Shown here: piece by piece, positions 6,988 to 7,080 of the stretch
How the letters are laid out: every line of letters starts with the position of its first letter
How positions within the stretch are numbered: the stretch's first letter is position 1
Assembly: GCA_013393545.1 (NCBI GenBank)
Contig: JABXHG010000208.1
Coordinates: 1 to 7,080 of the forward strand
Length of the DNA stretch: 7,080 nucleotides
Direction of reading: 5' to 3'
Source: Alteromonadaceae bacterium
GTDB taxonomy: Bacteria > Pseudomonadota > Gammaproteobacteria > Pseudomonadales > Oleiphilaceae
The notes under the pieces: generated by a model
Told to the model about the DNA's origin: nothing
Seen by the model: only the letters and a program-made list of their open reading frames with translations
The model's database searches: none
Program-made: the position numbers and the translations under genes

Positions 6988-7080
6988 TTAAGCAAAGAAT
7001 GTTTCGCCATTCTTGGCCATTTCACGCAGTTTGTCGGTCGGTTGATAAATCGCACCGAGGTCTGCCTACTGGTCTGCCCG
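6988..7080 (-). CDS. fadB: Fatty acid oxidation complex alpha subunit, C-terminal end, with an in-frame TAG
   Basis: FadB carries the enoyl-CoA hydratase and 3-hydroxyacyl-CoA dehydrogenase activities and pairs with FadA. Only the tail is in the window. The last 25 codons before the TAA at 6990-6988 read ADLGAIYQPTDKL then REMAKNGETFFA, a typical FadB C-terminus of the Pseudomonas type (LGALY, then KLREMAKNG, then FF). Directly upstream in the same frame is a TAG codon at 7068-7066, preceded by Arg-Ala-Asp-Gln to the edge. Relatives usually have Tyr before this ADLG-like stretch, so TAG probably replaces TAC or TAT. The frame on both sides looks intact, so this is a single-base nonsense change or a sequencing error, not a frameshift. 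If real, FadB would lose its last 26 residues. It lies 33 bases upstream of fadA, consistent with a fadBA operon. Confidence 0.8.

Overview
The window is a housekeeping stretch of a gammaproteobacterial chromosome. The protein style and gene pairings (sdhC divergent from gltA; fadB-fadA followed by topA) fit a marine Pseudomonas relative, most likely Marinobacter. That assignment rests on family resemblance remembered from known proteins, not on a search. There are three complete genes of well-known function, one complete gene of known family but uncertain substrate, and two gene ends cut by the window. I see no mobile element, phage gene, CRISPR array, tRNA or rRNA.

Layout. Positions 1-79 (minus strand) hold the first codons of sdhC (succinate dehydrogenase cytochrome b556 subunit, GTG start). 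Positions 80-519 are a divergent control region with a sigma70-like promoter for each direction, two short palindromes and a direct repeat. gltA (type II citrate synthase) runs 520-1794 on the plus strand and ends at a strong hairpin terminator. A 289-residue beta-hydroxyacid dehydrogenase of the 3-hydroxyisobutyrate dehydrogenase family follows at 1894-2763. It converges on topA (DNA topoisomerase I, minus strand, 2925-5567), and the gap between them carries a long imperfect inverted repeat. Upstream of topA on the same strand lies a 211-base gap with an inverted repeat, a leader hairpin and the fadA terminator. Then come fadA (3-ketoacyl-CoA thiolase, 5779-6954) and the last codons of fadB (6988 to the window end).

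How it fits together. FadB and FadA form the fatty acid oxidation complex that yields acetyl-CoA. Citrate synthase brings acetyl-CoA into the TCA cycle, and SdhC anchors succinate dehydrogenase, so most of the window is central carbon metabolism. TopA relaxes negative supercoils and has no direct metabolic link to its neighbours.

I did not find a convincing new system. The items most worth a second look are an in-frame TAG in an otherwise conserved fadB tail, an oddly diverged sdhC start at the other window edge, the 30-bp-arm inverted repeat between the convergent genes, two look-alike promoter modules ahead of gltA, and a substitution in the presumed NADH-inhibition pocket of GltA.
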